From NCBI GenBank assembly GCA_028868455.1, contig JAGWUK010000211.1:1-5985 (forward strand): a DNA stretch of 5,985 nt, given 5' to 3'. How positions within the stretch are numbered: position 1 is the first letter of the stretch; every line of letters begins with the position of its first letter. The position numbers and the translations under genes were made by a program. This document shows, one piece after another, positions 5,378-5,985 of the stretch. The notes beneath the pieces were generated by a model. It ran no database searches and was not told where the DNA came from. It saw only the letters and a program-made list of their open reading frames with translations. This stretch comes from Burkholderiales bacterium (GTDB lineage Bacteria > Pseudomonadota > Gammaproteobacteria > Burkholderiales > Burkholderiaceae_D).

Positions 5378-5413
5378 ACTGCCAGAAAATGATTCTGGCA
5401 GTCCCACGTTTTT
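5378..5413 (+). terminator. Hairpin terminator between mscL and the Nif3-family gene
   Basis: A 10-bp perfect stem (arms 5378-5387 and 5393-5402, CTGCCAGAA core) with a five-base loop begins nine bases after the mscL stop. Six bases then separate it from a run of five Ts (5409-5413). The gap weakens it as a classical intrinsic terminator, but the position between two convergent genes fits a transcription end. On the minus strand no T-run follows the hairpin, so it would work less well for the opposite gene. Confidence 0.6.
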
Positions 5414-5414
5414 G

Positions 5415-5984
5415 TTAAACAGGATTATCAATATCGACGAAGTGATGTGTGATACCGAATTTTTGAGCGATGTGTTCGCCTAAAGCCTGCACGCCGTAAC
5501 GTTCCGTTGCATGGTGCCCGCAAGCCAGATAGGCGATACCGGACTCCCGCGCTAGGTGTACGGTGGGTTCAGAAATTTCCCCACTCAGAAAAACGTCGCC
5601 CCCCGCAGAAATTGCCTGATCCAACATATTTTGTGCGGCACCCGTGCACCATGCAATTTTTTTTACCAGTTTATCCGGATCACCTATCAGCATAGGCTTA
5701 CGTCCCAAAGCAGCCTCTACGTTTGCAGCAAATTCAGTCACAGTCATTGGCGCTGAACTGGCAAATCGCCCCATCCATCCGAGTTCATTTTCTCCAAACC
5801 GAGATTCTGGCACGAGCTGCAATTGCCGCGCCAACGTGGCATTATTTCCCAGTTCCACATGAGAATCCAAGGGCAAATGATAAGCAAATAGCGATATGTT
5901 TTGCGAAAGCAACAGCCTTAGACGCTTTAATTTCTGACCACGAATGCACGCGTCCTCTCCACGCCAAAAATAGCCATGATGTAC
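5415..5984 (-). CDS. ybgI: Nif3/YbgI-family dinuclear metal-centre protein, 5' end beyond the window
   Basis: This is the C-terminal 189 codons of a NIF3 (DUF34) protein; its N-terminus, about 60 residues judging from the 247-residue E. coli YbgI, lies past the right edge. The reading frame stays open to 5984, starting VHHGYFWRGED, so there is no start codon to choose inside the window. The metal ligands expected from YbgI are visible: the HH pair (5976-5981), the Asp of HLPLDSH (5865-5867), and the His and Glu of GHHATER (5514-5516 and 5502-5504). Other family motifs are IRGQKLKRL, AWCTGAAQ, DVFLSGEISE and a FVDIDNPV end. YbgI forms a hexameric ring; many members are annotated 'GTP cyclohydrolase 1 type 2', but the physiological function is unsettled. 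It is convergent with mscL, 46 bases apart. Confidence 0.95.
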   Translation of the reverse strand, partial: VHHGYFWRGEDACIRGQKLKRLRLLLSQNISLFAYHLPLDSHVELGNNATLARQLQLVPESRFGENELGWMGRFASSAPMTVTEFAANVEAALGRKPMLIGDPDKLVKKIAWCTGAAQNMLDQAISAGGDVFLSGEISEPTVHLARESGIAYLACGHHATERYGVQALGEHIAQKFGITHHFVDIDNPV

Positions 5985-5985
5985 C

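Noticed and set aside
1..5985. Search for a mobile element, CRISPR array, toxin-antitoxin pair or novel system
   Set aside because: No spaced direct repeats, transposase-like or integrase-like peptides, or unexplained gene-sized gaps were seen; all gaps are explained by promoters, terminators or the edge region.

Overview
The window is a compact piece of chromosome from a betaproteobacterium, most likely Burkholderiales and possibly close to Oxalobacteraceae such as Herminiimonas or Janthinobacterium. That placement is an inference from three things: the gene order petA-petB-petC-sspA-sspB, the character of the proteins (an SspA with a TTCPFS start, a cytochrome b with a Burkholderiales-like insertion) and the moderate GC content. 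No database search was possible.

From left to right, positions 1-313 hold no convincing complete gene, only a possible 3' end of a plus-strand reading frame (2-91). A tRNA-Thr(UGU) gene follows on the minus strand (314-389), with a strong hairpin terminator on its 3' side (273-305) and a perfect TATAAT on its 5' side (440-445). Continuing along the minus strand are sspB (448-936), a terminator hairpin (983-1024), sspA (1056-1667), another terminator-like hairpin (1768-1804), and the three-gene cytochrome bc1 operon, transcribed petA (4009-4623), petB (2597-4006), petC (1811-2572). A 325-base AT-rich divergent intergenic region (4624-4948) separates petA from mscL on the plus strand (4949-5368). 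mscL converges on a Nif3/YbgI-family gene on the minus strand, whose 5' end lies beyond the right edge. A 10-bp hairpin lies between them.

petABC encode the complete catalytic core of ubiquinol:cytochrome c oxidoreductase (Rieske protein, cytochrome b, cytochrome c1). SspA (a GST-fold RNA-polymerase-associated protein) and SspB (a ClpXP adaptor) form the stringent-starvation pair. MscL is an osmotic safety valve. The Nif3-family protein is a conserved dinuclear-metal protein of unsettled function.

This is ordinary housekeeping DNA. I see no mobile element, CRISPR array, defence system or other undescribed system. The points most worth a second look are in cytochrome b and its partner: PTWY in place of the PEWY Qo motif, an inserted hydrophobic segment of about 50 residues after it, b6-like histidine spacing in helix D, and a Phe at the Rieske position that is Tyr in high-potential homologues. 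The regulatory layout (stacked pet promoter hexamers, a terminator between sspA and sspB) and some non-canonical tRNA positions come next.
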